This document shows, in pieces, positions 51,431 through 59,146 of a stretch of DNA of 64,000 nt; position 1 is the stretch's first letter; each line of letters opens with the position of its first letter. The notes beneath the pieces were generated by a model. The model was not told where the DNA came from. It saw nothing but the letters and a program-made list of their open reading frames with translations, and ran no database searches. Source of the DNA: Spirochaetaceae bacterium (GTDB taxonomy: Bacteria > Spirochaetota > Spirochaetia > Treponematales > Treponemataceae); the NCBI GenBank assembly GCA_017614995.1, contig JAGAAX010000014.1, positions 1 through 64,000 of the forward strand, written 5' to 3'. The translations under genes and the position numbers were made by a program.

Positions 51431-52657
51431 ATGGATATTTCAGAGACACTTTTAGAAGCAATAGAGTCCTGCAAGACGGTAATGGAACGAAAACTTTCAG
51501 GTATGCCCAAGCGGATTCGTCTTTGGACAACAGAATATACCTCAAAAAACAAACTGCCAAAGAACATGATTCTTACAGGTCTAAGGGGAATCGGAAAATC
51601 AACTTTTCTATTGCATTATGCAAAACAGAGCAGTAAAAAGATTCTCTATTTTTCTGCAGATAACCCTCGGATGGCAGCCTTCAATATTTATGATTTTGTA
51701 GCTGCAGTTTTTATGCAGGGATACGAAGGCGTAATAATTGATGAGGTTCATTTTGCCCGAAACTGGAGCGCACATCTAAAATCTTTGTATGATGATTTTC
51801 CTGACCGTTATGTATGGGCAAGTGATTCTTCGGCTCTGATTTTACGGAACGGAACTGCCGACCTTTCGAGGCGTTATGTTTTTGTTCACATGCCGGTTAT
51901 GTCATTCCGCGAGTTTTTGTTTATTGAAACTGGAAATGTTTACAGCACAATAAACCCATTTGAGCTAAAAGAAAGCGTTTCGCTTCCTGTAAAACCCGAT
52001 GCAAACTTTCTAAATTTGTTTGAACAATACAAAGCTCATGGAACCCGCCCTTTTTATACAGAAGGTGATTACGAACAGCGAAGTCTTTCAGTTCTTGAAA
52101 AATCACTCAATTCCGATGTTCCGTTCTTTGTTCCTCAGATTAGTGATGATAACATAAGGCTTATGGCTGCGGTTGTTGGCACCCTTTCTATGTCTTCAAT
52201 TCCACGTCTTCAGGTACGCTCCTTGTGTGCAGACTGGAATGTAAGTGCCGACAAACTTTATCAGCTTCTGGAAGTAATGGAAGCTGTCGGTGTTGTTCGC
52301 ATTATTCGTTTTCCAAATGATACAAAAGCAAAAAGTGCAGGGGCAAAACTCTTTTTTGCAGATCCGTGTCTGTATTCTGTTTTACATGGAAACCCAGGAA
52401 ATATGCGAGAAGCTTTTGTTACGGTTTTACTGCAGGAAGCAGGTTATACAGTAAATGCCAGCAAGGTAGAAACCGACGGTGATTTTGTAATTTCAAAAAA
52501 TATCGGTGGCTTAAATTTAGGAACTTCTCCAAAAATAAAAATCGAAGTTGGCGGCAAAGACAAAGTCCTAAAAAATTCCGACTGGGTAATCCGCGACAAT
52601 TCAGATTACCCTAGTGGAAAAGCAATTCCTCTGTGGCTTCTTGCAATGGGATGGTAG
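51431..52657 (+). CDS. AAA+ ATPase with nuclease-like C-terminus (ATPase 1)
   Basis: The 408-aa protein has a P-loop ATPase domain (Walker A GLRGIGKST at 50-58; Walker B GVIIDEVHF at 100-108) of the AAA_14-like group, a helical/winged-helix middle, and a C-terminal segment (about 340-400) of DUF4143-like shape, with VISKN...KIKIEVGGK resembling the strand-acid-x-K part of PD-(D/E)xK nucleases. The function is unknown. It is monocistronic under a palindrome-overlapped promoter, next to two other ATPases of the same general type. Confidence 0.72.
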   Translation: MDISETLLEAIESCKTVMERKLSGMPKRIRLWTTEYTSKNKLPKNMILTGLRGIGKSTFLLHYAKQSSKKILYFSADNPRMAAFNIYDFVAAVFMQGYEGVIIDEVHFARNWSAHLKSLYDDFPDRYVWASDSSALILRNGTADLSRRYVFVHMPVMSFREFLFIETGNVYSTINPFELKESVSLPVKPDANFLNLFEQYKAHGTRPFYTEGDYEQRSLSVLEKSLNSDVPFFVPQISDDNIRLMAAVVGTLSMSSIPRLQVRSLCADWNVSADKLYQLLEVMEAVGVVRIIRFPNDTKAKSAGAKLFFADPCLYSVLHGNPGNMREAFVTVLLQEAGYTVNASKVETDGDFVISKNIGGLNLGTSPKIKIEVGGKDKVLKNSDWVIRDNSDYPSGKAIPLWLLAMGW

Positions 52658-53178
52658 AAGTTTTTTTCAAGTTCATCTTGGCTTATTATACATTCATTAT
52701 AAAATACTGGATTCTCACTGTTTAGAATTAGAAGAAAAAGCAAAAAAAAGATATTCAGACGTTGATATCAAGTCTGTTTGCTTTTAATCTGTTTGTCAAA
52801 ATACCCGAATCTTCCAAAAAATCTTTGTGAAAAATTCGAACCTTTTCTTTGTTTATTAGCAAGTCTGAATAAAGATATTTTTGATAAAGACTCCGAAACT
52901 GTTGTTCACTTGCGTTATACAAAGTTTTTATTGAATTCTGAGCTATTTCTATTGTCTTAAAAGTCAGGTTTTCAGTGTTTTTTCAATATGATGAATCTTT
53001 GATAAAACTTGAATTTGTTGTTTACCTTTACTGAACAATTCCTCACAAAGGTTTCAGTTCGCTCGAATATCTGCTGGATTTACCAGTAACAAAAGATGGT
53101 GGTAAGGTTTCTACCGAAGAGCCCTATTTATACAACCAAAATAGGAGAGGGTGTTAGCAGGAGTGGTAGTACAACAAT
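52658..53178. other. Gene-poor stretch with apparent gene debris
   Basis: No intact gene. Short open stretches in different plus-strand frames occur around 52778-52960 and 52993-53155 (one contains SLEYLLDLPVTKDGGKVSTE), interrupted by stops and a frame change. They read like the remains of one gene, not recognised. This sits between two convergent ATPase genes. Confidence 0.5.
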
Positions 53179-54492
53179 TTACATATCGCTCATTGATAAA
53201 CCAAAAATTTCATGCTTATATTCCGGTAAGTTCTGCATGAAAACATGGGCTTTGGCTTGGAGCTTATCAAGTTTGAGTTTGTTAGTCTGTCGTTTTACTT
53301 CAAAAATTCTACAGGCTTTTTCATGTTCGTTAATTGTGATTATGTCAATTTCGTTTTCGGATTTTTTATCCCACCAGCCGCCGATTTTTGTGAAATTACC
53401 TTCTTCCTGAAGCTTTGCCGTAAAATAACGCTCCAGCGTTTTTCCGGTGAAGGTTTCGTAGTCTCGCTCAATGTACTGTTTTAGCATGTCATAATTTCCA
53501 AGCTCAATTAAATCCTGATGTGAAAAAAGGAATCTGAAATAAAAAAGCATGTATTCATCAACAATCTGCCAACGGGCATTACGGCTTTCTGTTTTAGAAA
53601 GCAACGGGCGGATTTGCTCTGTTATTCCAAAAACCTTTTGCAAATTCTGCAAATATGCTCCTGTATTTTTTTGAATTATTGAATCAATTTCGCTTTGGGA
53701 GGTATGACCAGTTGCAATTGCCTGAAGAATTGAAAAATAGATTCCGTAATCTTTGCCGATTTCGCTGATAAGAATGTCGCGTCCATCTGTTAAAAATGGG
53801 GATGCCATATTGCATACTGATTTTAGCATTTTATCTTTTGTGACGGCCCCTGCGTACATCAAGAGAAATATATATTTTGCAACACCACCGGAAAGCATAT
53901 ACAGGCATAAAAGATCTTCGGTTTCGTATTTGGTATTAAAATCTTTCAGGATTTCTTTTACTACAGATGGGATGAACGGCCTTAAGTGAATGGTGTGCGT
54001 CGTTCGTCCGAAAAGAGGCTGTTTGTCATCTTTAAAGATTTTTGTCATAAGTGAATATACGGAACCGCATACAATCAGATTGATTTTTGAAGAGGCTTTG
54101 TTACTGTCCCAGATGTTCTGCATCTGACTAAAAAAAGCTTTGTTTATATATTCAATATCCTGAAACTCATCAATTACAAGAATAAAATGATTTTCTTTGG
54201 AAAAAAGCATTATCTGCTCAAAAAGGTCAGACAGTGTTTCGACAGTTCCAAATATTTTTAGACCTATGCTTTCTTCCAGAGTTTTTTGCCACTGTGAGCA
54301 AAGTGCTTTTTCGGCACTGCGGGTTGTAAAAAGATATGCACTTTTTTTATCACTGATAAAATGCTTAAGAAGTTCTGTTTTGCCGATACGTCTGCGACCT
54401 GTAATAACTGTAAAACAGGCATTATTCTCTGATTGTTTTTCTATTTCTGAGAGAGCCTGTAATTCATTTTTTCTGTCGTAAAAGGTTTCCAT
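53179..54492 (-). CDS. ATPase_2/DUF234-type AAA ATPase with PD-(D/E)xK-like end (ATPase 2)
   Basis: The 437-aa protein has Walker A GRRRIGKTE (32-40), Walker B FILVIDEFQDI (103-113), sensor region VCGSVYSLM, and a winged-helix part (about 270-330). The C-terminus (about 385-420) has NEIDIITINEHEKACRIFEVKR, a D...E-x-K pattern typical of the DUF234 nuclease-like module in this family. ATG 54492 is chosen because AGAGGT lies 6 nt upstream. A 17-bp inverted repeat overlaps its promoter region. Confidence 0.78.
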   Translation of the reverse strand: METFYDRKNELQALSEIEKQSENNACFTVITGRRRIGKTELLKHFISDKKSAYLFTTRSAEKALCSQWQKTLEESIGLKIFGTVETLSDLFEQIMLFSKENHFILVIDEFQDIEYINKAFFSQMQNIWDSNKASSKINLIVCGSVYSLMTKIFKDDKQPLFGRTTHTIHLRPFIPSVVKEILKDFNTKYETEDLLCLYMLSGGVAKYIFLLMYAGAVTKDKMLKSVCNMASPFLTDGRDILISEIGKDYGIYFSILQAIATGHTSQSEIDSIIQKNTGAYLQNLQKVFGITEQIRPLLSKTESRNARWQIVDEYMLFYFRFLFSHQDLIELGNYDMLKQYIERDYETFTGKTLERYFTAKLQEEGNFTKIGGWWDKKSENEIDIITINEHEKACRIFEVKRQTNKLKLDKLQAKAHVFMQNLPEYKHEIFGLSMSDM

Positions 54493-54508
54493 GTCACGAC
54501 CTCTTGTA

Positions 54509-54546
54509 ATGTGTATTAATTTAATGGATATTAAGTTAATACACAT
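54509..54546 (-). promoter_or_regulatory. Inverted repeat operator of ATPase 2
   Basis: ATGTGTATTAATTTAAT (54509-54525) and ATTAAGTTAATACACAT (54530-54546) pair over 16 of 17 positions around GGAT. It overlaps TTGACT-N17-TTAATA read on the minus strand, upstream of ATG 54492. Confidence 0.75.
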
Positions 54547-54578
54547 TATATAGTCAAGCAATCAGAAAGTCAAATTAA

Positions 54579-54794
54579 AGAAAGAATGGAATAAATGTCC
54601 AAGAAAAATCGCGCGGGAATAAAATTATTGCTCTTATAGCAGATACTAATCAGATTTCCATACGAGAGCTTTCTGAAAAACTTGGGGTTACTTCAAAAAC
54701 AATTCAGCGTGATTTGGATTTGCTAAAAGAAAAGGATATCATCCGCCGTGTCGGTGCAGACAAAGGCGGACATTGGGAGATTCTGAAATTATAG
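54579..54794 (+). pseudogene. Remnant of a winged-helix C-terminus (AlbA_2/ATP-binding-type protein)
   Basis: An open frame without a start codon runs from 54579 to a TAG at 54792. It encodes about 71 residues with IALIADTNQISIRELSEKLG, VTSKTIQRDLDLLKEKD and IIRRVGADKGGHWEI. That is the C-terminal helix-turn-helix commonly seen at the end of AlbA_2 (Schlafen-like) ATP-binding proteins. The ATG at 54595 is in another frame and stops quickly. The rest of the gene is missing, so this is a truncated remnant. Confidence 0.65.
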
Positions 54795-54800
54795 AAGGAA

Positions 54801-54974
54801 ATGAAAAAGTCTCCTATGTTCAACAGCATAAAACTGCAACAACTTGTTGCAGAATTTGCACAGTCAGGAAAGGCGATTACAAATTACATAGAAAAACTTC
54901 CTCAAAAGCCGGCTCAGTTTGCAAACGAAATCACTTTTGCAAAAGATGTTCTGTTAGCAATTAACCATTGCTAA
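54801..54974 (+). CDS. Small ORF, 57 aa, unknown
   Basis: ATG 54801 to TAA 54974 encodes a 57-aa basic, helical peptide with a C-terminal Cys. AAGGA lies directly before the ATG, too close to be a good ribosome site. It may be part of the same debris as the pseudogene, or a small gene in the ATPase island. No family recognised. Confidence 0.35.
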   Translation: MKKSPMFNSIKLQQLVAEFAQSGKAITNYIEKLPQKPAQFANEITFAKDVLLAINHC

Positions 54975-55030
54975 TTGTCTTTCCATTCCTAGAAAATGCG
55001 TATATACTACATTTTAAGGAATAGAATGAT

Positions 55031-56293
55031 ATGATTATAAACAGAGAAAGCTACATAAATCAGCTGAAAGAAAAGAAACACAACGGAATGATAAAAATCA
55101 TAACAGGCTTAAGGCGGTCGGGAAAGTCGTTTCTGCTGTTTACGCTTTTTTATGAACGCCTTTTGGAAAGCGGGGTTGCAGATGACCATATCATAAAGAT
55201 TCCCCTTGATGACCTTGATTTTTATGATTACAGGGAAAAAATTGCTCTGTACAAATTCATAAAATCAAAAATTACAGATAGTTCGCTTTATTATGTTTTT
55301 CTTGATGAAATTCAGCTCGTTGACGGATTTGAGGAAGTCTTGAATTCGCTTCTACATATCAAGAATGTAGATGTTTATGTTACAGGCAGCAATTCAAGAT
55401 TTCTTGTTAAAGATGTGATAACGGAATTCCGCGGCCGTGGCGATGAAATCAGAGTGTATCCGCTTTCGTTTTCCGAGTTTTATTCAACATGTTCTGATGA
55501 TTTTTATACGGCGTGGGCAGAATACTGCACTTATGGAGGGCTTCCGCTTGCCGCTCAAATGAAAACGCACAAAGAGAAATCAGATTATCTTGCTTCGCTT
55601 TTTTCAAAAGTATATCTCACTGACGTTGTTGACAGGTACAGGATAAAAAACAAAAAGGAGTTTGAAGACATTTTGAATGTCATTTCATCTTCTGTGGGTT
55701 CTTTAACGAATCCTGCAAGAATAGAAAAAACTTTTAAGAGCAGGGAAAAGTCTGGCATTACAAACAAGACTATATCAGCATATCTTTCATACCTTGAGGA
55801 TGCTTTTTTGATTCAGAGTGTACAACGTTATGACATAAAAGGTAGAAAATACATCGGTGCAAACAAAAAATTCTATTTTACAGATTTGGGATTGCGGAAT
55901 GCACGGCTCAATTTCAGGCAGATTGAAGAAACTCACATTATGGAAAACATTATTTACAATGAACTTTGTATGCGCGGATATAATGTTGATGTGGGCGTCG
56001 TAGAATACAATACGAAAGACAAAAACGGCATTTCAAAAAAAATTCAGCTTGAGTGTGATTTTGTGGCAAATATGGGAACGAACCGCATTTACGTTCAGTC
56101 CGCATTTGATATAAGTGCAGACGAAAAGAAAAAACAGGAAACTGCTTCGCTGTTTCGAATTTCCGATATGTTCAAAAAAGTCGTAATTCAAAAACAAGAT
56201 GTCGTACCGCATTTTGATGAAGACGGCATTTTGATTTGTTCTCTAAAAGATTTTTTGCTCAAAACAGAAGAATTACAGAAGATGTTTGTGTAA
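55031..56293 (+). CDS. AAA_14/DUF4143 ATPase (ATPase 3)
   Basis: The 420-aa protein has Walker A GLRRSGKS (26-33), Walker B YYVFLDEIQ (87-95), sensor VTGSNS, arginine-rich region EFRGRGDEI, a winged-helix middle (about 205-275) and a C-terminal DUF4143 domain (about 280-400) with LECDFVAN...RIYVQSAF, a nuclease-like fold in this family. AAGGA lies about 12 nt before the ATG. TATACT upstream gives a leader of about 20 nt. The family is abundant in Treponema; function unknown. Confidence 0.88.
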   Translation: MIINRESYINQLKEKKHNGMIKIITGLRRSGKSFLLFTLFYERLLESGVADDHIIKIPLDDLDFYDYREKIALYKFIKSKITDSSLYYVFLDEIQLVDGFEEVLNSLLHIKNVDVYVTGSNSRFLVKDVITEFRGRGDEIRVYPLSFSEFYSTCSDDFYTAWAEYCTYGGLPLAAQMKTHKEKSDYLASLFSKVYLTDVVDRYRIKNKKEFEDILNVISSSVGSLTNPARIEKTFKSREKSGITNKTISAYLSYLEDAFLIQSVQRYDIKGRKYIGANKKFYFTDLGLRNARLNFRQIEETHIMENIIYNELCMRGYNVDVGVVEYNTKDKNGISKKIQLECDFVANMGTNRIYVQSAFDISADEKKKQETASLFRISDMFKKVVIQKQDVVPHFDEDGILICSLKDFLLKTEELQKMFV

Positions 56294-56361
56294 ACAAAAG
56301 CCCACATCAACTCGATGTACACCATCACAAGGCATTCGGTGCGGTAGCTTCAGTTTTTATG

Positions 56362-56390
56362 TTGCTAGATTTTCTGTTTTCTACTATATT
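56362..56390 (+). promoter_or_regulatory. Promoter of the CobW gene, predicted leaderless
   Basis: TTGCTA (56362-56367), 17-nt spacer, TATATT (56385-56390), six bases, ATG 56397. An AGAGG lies between, but only one base before the ATG, too close to act. Confidence 0.55.
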
Positions 56391-56396
56391 AGAGGC

Positions 56397-57692
56397 ATGA
56401 AAAAGAATCTTATTCCTGTAACCCTGCTGACCGGTTATCTCGGAGCGGGAAAAACAACCCTTTTGAACTATATTCTTAACAACCAGAAGGGCTATAAAGT
56501 AGCGGTTATCGTCAACGACATCGGCGAAGTAAATATTGACGCAAGCCTTATCGCAAAAGAAGCGAGCATTGTTGAAGAAGACAAAGATTCTGTCGTGCCT
56601 CTTCAGAACGGCTGTATTTGCTGCAACTTAAAGACCGACCTGATGAATCAAATCATCAAATTATGCGAAACACATAAATTTGACTATATCTTAATTGAAG
56701 CAAGCGGAATCTGCGAACCGATGCCGATTGCCCAATCAATTGAAACATTGAGCGGAATTACCGGCGACAGAAGCGTGCCTGCTGTGTGCAAGCTCGACAA
56801 CATTGTTGCAGTTGTTGATGCCCTGCGCCTTGTAGACGAATTTGCCGGCGGCAACAGTCTCTTGAAGAAAGACCTTGAAGAGACCGACATTGAAGCGCTT
56901 TTGATCCAGCAGATTGAATTCTGCAACACAATCTTGATTAACAAAACTGACCTTGTTACACCTGAACAGCTTGAGCTTGTTAAGAAAGTTGTACGCACTT
57001 TGCAGCCGTCTGCAAAAATGATTGAAACCCAGAAGGGTGTAGTTGACTTAAAAGAAGTGCTCGGCACAAACGCCTTTGACTTTGAAAAGGTTTATTCGAC
57101 TGCCGGCTGGATTAAAGAGCTTGAAGAGCACGACAAGCACGAGCACGAAGGCCATGACCATGATGAGCACGACCACGAACACCACCATGAGCATGAGGAA
57201 CACGAGCACCATCATCATGACCACGACCACGATGACGGCAAAGACCATTCACACTGCGACCATGAGCACGGCCACTGCTGCCACGATCATGGAGAAGGCC
57301 ACCAGCATGGTGACGAATTCGGCATCAGCACATTCGTTTATTATGTACGCAGACCTTTTGACCGCATGAAGCTTGAAAACTTTGCGTCAAACTGGCCGAA
57401 TTCGGTTATCCGCGCAAAGGGCATTGTCTGGTTTGCTGACGACAACGATGAAGCTTTTGTGCTTGAACAGGCTGGCAAACAGATTACAGCTTCTTATTCC
57501 GGCGACTGGATGGCAACCGCACCGAAAGGCCAGATTAAAAAAGCACTGGCAAGCGACCCTGAGTTTGCAAAGAACTGGGACGAAAAACTCGGCGACAGAA
57601 TGGTTAAGCTTGTATTTATTGGACGCAATATGGATAAATCAAAAATTATTGCCGCACTCGATGAATGCACTGTAGAGCCGAACATCAGATAA
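56397..57692 (+). CDS. CobW/COG0523 metal-chaperone GTPase
   Basis: The 431-aa GTPase has Walker A GYLGAGKTT (13-21), the metal-binding CICC (73-76), NKTD guanine specificity motif, and a C-terminal CobW_C domain (about 315-431). Between them a strikingly His/Asp/Glu-rich tract (about 245-305, some 60 residues, many HH/HDH repeats) should bind several metal ions. Such proteins insert Zn or other metals into client enzymes. ATG 56397 is chosen from the family N-terminus. The two lipoprotein genes follow. Confidence 0.92.
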   Translation: MKKNLIPVTLLTGYLGAGKTTLLNYILNNQKGYKVAVIVNDIGEVNIDASLIAKEASIVEEDKDSVVPLQNGCICCNLKTDLMNQIIKLCETHKFDYILIEASGICEPMPIAQSIETLSGITGDRSVPAVCKLDNIVAVVDALRLVDEFAGGNSLLKKDLEETDIEALLIQQIEFCNTILINKTDLVTPEQLELVKKVVRTLQPSAKMIETQKGVVDLKEVLGTNAFDFEKVYSTAGWIKELEEHDKHEHEGHDHDEHDHEHHHEHEEHEHHHHDHDHDDGKDHSHCDHEHGHCCHDHGEGHQHGDEFGISTFVYYVRRPFDRMKLENFASNWPNSVIRAKGIVWFADDNDEAFVLEQAGKQITASYSGDWMATAPKGQIKKALASDPEFAKNWDEKLGDRMVKLVFIGRNMDKSKIIAALDECTVEPNIR

Positions 57693-57698
57693 CTTTAA

Positions 57699-57721
57699 GG
57701 CTGTTTCAATTTGAAGCAGCC
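57699..57721 (+). terminator. Hairpin after the CobW gene
   Basis: GGCTGTTTCA (57699-57708) pairs with TGAAGCAGCC (57712-57721), one wobble. The following run is only ACTTTTA, so it may attenuate rather than stop transcription into the lipoprotein genes. Confidence 0.55.
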
Positions 57722-57744
57722 GCACTTTTAAAAGGAGGGTTCAA

Positions 57745-58206
57745 TTGAAAAAGTTTATAACAGCTTTTGCGCTGACCGCTTTATTGGTAAGTCTCTGCAC
57801 ATCTTGTGCGACAGCATCTAAATCAAAAAAAGCAGAAGAACCTGTTGTTGAAAATGTAAACGTAAAAGGAATTTGGGTAAATCTTAGTTCTGATGACCAG
57901 GAATTTATAAAGGCAATTGCCGGCAACAACAATTTTGAGGACATCGGGCTTTGGTTTAAACCGAAAGGCATAGCTCAAATCATTTTTAAAGCGAACGGCA
58001 CATATTACACAAGCAATATAGAAGAATCCATGCTGAAATACAAAGTTTCAGGCGCGGGCCTGTCGCTTAAATTCCCTGACGGAAGCATCATAAAAGGTAT
58101 TGTCAAAATCAACGGCAGTCAGATGACATACACCGTTCCAGACACACCGCCGTTAGTGCTTACAATGACAAAGTACACCGGCCCGGAACCAAAAATTCTA
58201 AACTAA
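57745..58206 (+). CDS. Lipoprotein with one copy of a beta-rich repeat domain
   Basis: The 153-aa lipoprotein starts at TTG 57745, with AAGGAGG 7 nt upstream. The signal peptide ends in LCTSC. The mature part (about 38-150) is one domain with GIWVNLSS...IGLWFKPKGIAQIIF...YYTSN...KYKVSGAGLSLKFPDG...VKINGSQMTY. This domain occurs twice in the next gene. Function unknown; the shape suggests a small beta barrel, lipocalin-like. Confidence 0.82.
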   Translation: MKKFITAFALTALLVSLCTSCATASKSKKAEEPVVENVNVKGIWVNLSSDDQEFIKAIAGNNNFEDIGLWFKPKGIAQIIFKANGTYYTSNIEESMLKYKVSGAGLSLKFPDGSIIKGIVKINGSQMTYTVPDTPPLVLTMTKYTGPEPKILN

Positions 58207-58248
58207 GTATAGACATATAGACAGACTTGTCTTAAACAGGAGGAAATT

Positions 58249-59064
58249 ATGAAGAAGATTATCGGCTTAGTGCTGATTATTTCACTTGCACTTTGTCTTT
58301 GTGTTTCATGCGGAAGCGCAAAAAAGGCACAGCCTGCAGCAGAAACAGCTGAAAACGTAAAGACTGAAGCACCGGTTGAACAGAAAAACCAGCAGGTTGC
58401 AGATGTTGATCTTGTGGGCAAATGGATTGACTGGACATACAGCAACGGCAAAGTAGAAAACAGAGGTTTGTGGTTTACAAACAGCGGCAAAGTCTACATT
58501 CTTACAAAAGAAGGCAAGACTTACTACTATTCAAACGATGCAAAAGATACAATGTCTTATGCTGTTTCAGGCAATAGACTTACAATGACAGCCGAAAACG
58601 GACAGACTGTTGTTAATCTTGTAAGCATCAAAGATGATGTTCTTTCTGTAGAAAATCCAAGTGATTCTAGTGAAAACATAACACTGAAAAAATCTAACAT
58701 CATTCCGTCTTTGAAAAAAGCAAAGGCAGCACCTGCAGACGTTAATGTCCTCGGCATGTGGCTCAAAACAAGCTCAAAGGGCGGCACCTTTGATGACGAA
58801 GGTCTCTGGTTTGCAGACAACGGCAAGATTTATCCGCTTGTTAAATACAACGGCGTCTGCTATTACAGTGATGACCCGAATTCAGTTATGTCTTATAGCG
58901 TTGCAGGTTCTTTGATGACAATTACATTTGCAGACGGAGACACCGTAACAACAAACGTAAAAATCAACAACAACAAGCTTACAATGCTTGATTTGAAGAA
59001 ACTTAAAGGCGAAATGACACTGACTAAATTCAGCGGCCGTGTTGAACGCCTTACTACAAAATAA
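58249..59064 (+). CDS. Lipoprotein with two tandem copies of the same domain
   Basis: The 271-aa lipoprotein (lipobox LCVSC) has a short Pro/Ala/Glu-rich linker and two tandem domains (about 52-145 and 163-258). Each reads GxW..(S)NGKxx..RGLWFxNxGK.Y.L.K..G..YYS.DA..MSYxVxGxxLTxT...G. They match the single domain of the 153-aa gene. AGGAGG precedes ATG 58249. The pair probably arose by duplication; both may be surface or periplasmic binding lipoproteins. Confidence 0.85.
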   Translation: MKKIIGLVLIISLALCLCVSCGSAKKAQPAAETAENVKTEAPVEQKNQQVADVDLVGKWIDWTYSNGKVENRGLWFTNSGKVYILTKEGKTYYYSNDAKDTMSYAVSGNRLTMTAENGQTVVNLVSIKDDVLSVENPSDSSENITLKKSNIIPSLKKAKAAPADVNVLGMWLKTSSKGGTFDDEGLWFADNGKIYPLVKYNGVCYYSDDPNSVMSYSVAGSLMTITFADGDTVTTNVKINNNKLTMLDLKKLKGEMTLTKFSGRVERLTTK

Positions 59065-59083
59065 GCGCTTATCATAAGCAGAC

Positions 59084-59123
59084 AAAAAAAGCGGAGCCGC
59101 AAATTGCAGACTCCGCTTTTTTT
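59084..59123. terminator. Bidirectional terminator
   Basis: A-run, GCGGAG (59091-59096), loop, CTCCGC (59111-59116), T-run. It serves the lipoprotein gene on the plus strand and ychF on the minus strand. Confidence 0.88.
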
Positions 59124-59146
59124 ATGCCCTGAAAGACAGGCAAAGA

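Noticed and set aside
52778-52960. 60-aa open frame as a gene
   Set aside because: No ribosome site or recognised domain; coding-like signal continues in another frame after it, which fits gene debris.
57048-57248. Low-complexity Val/Met-rich frame on the minus strand
   Set aside because: It is the complement of the His/Asp-rich tract of the CobW gene.
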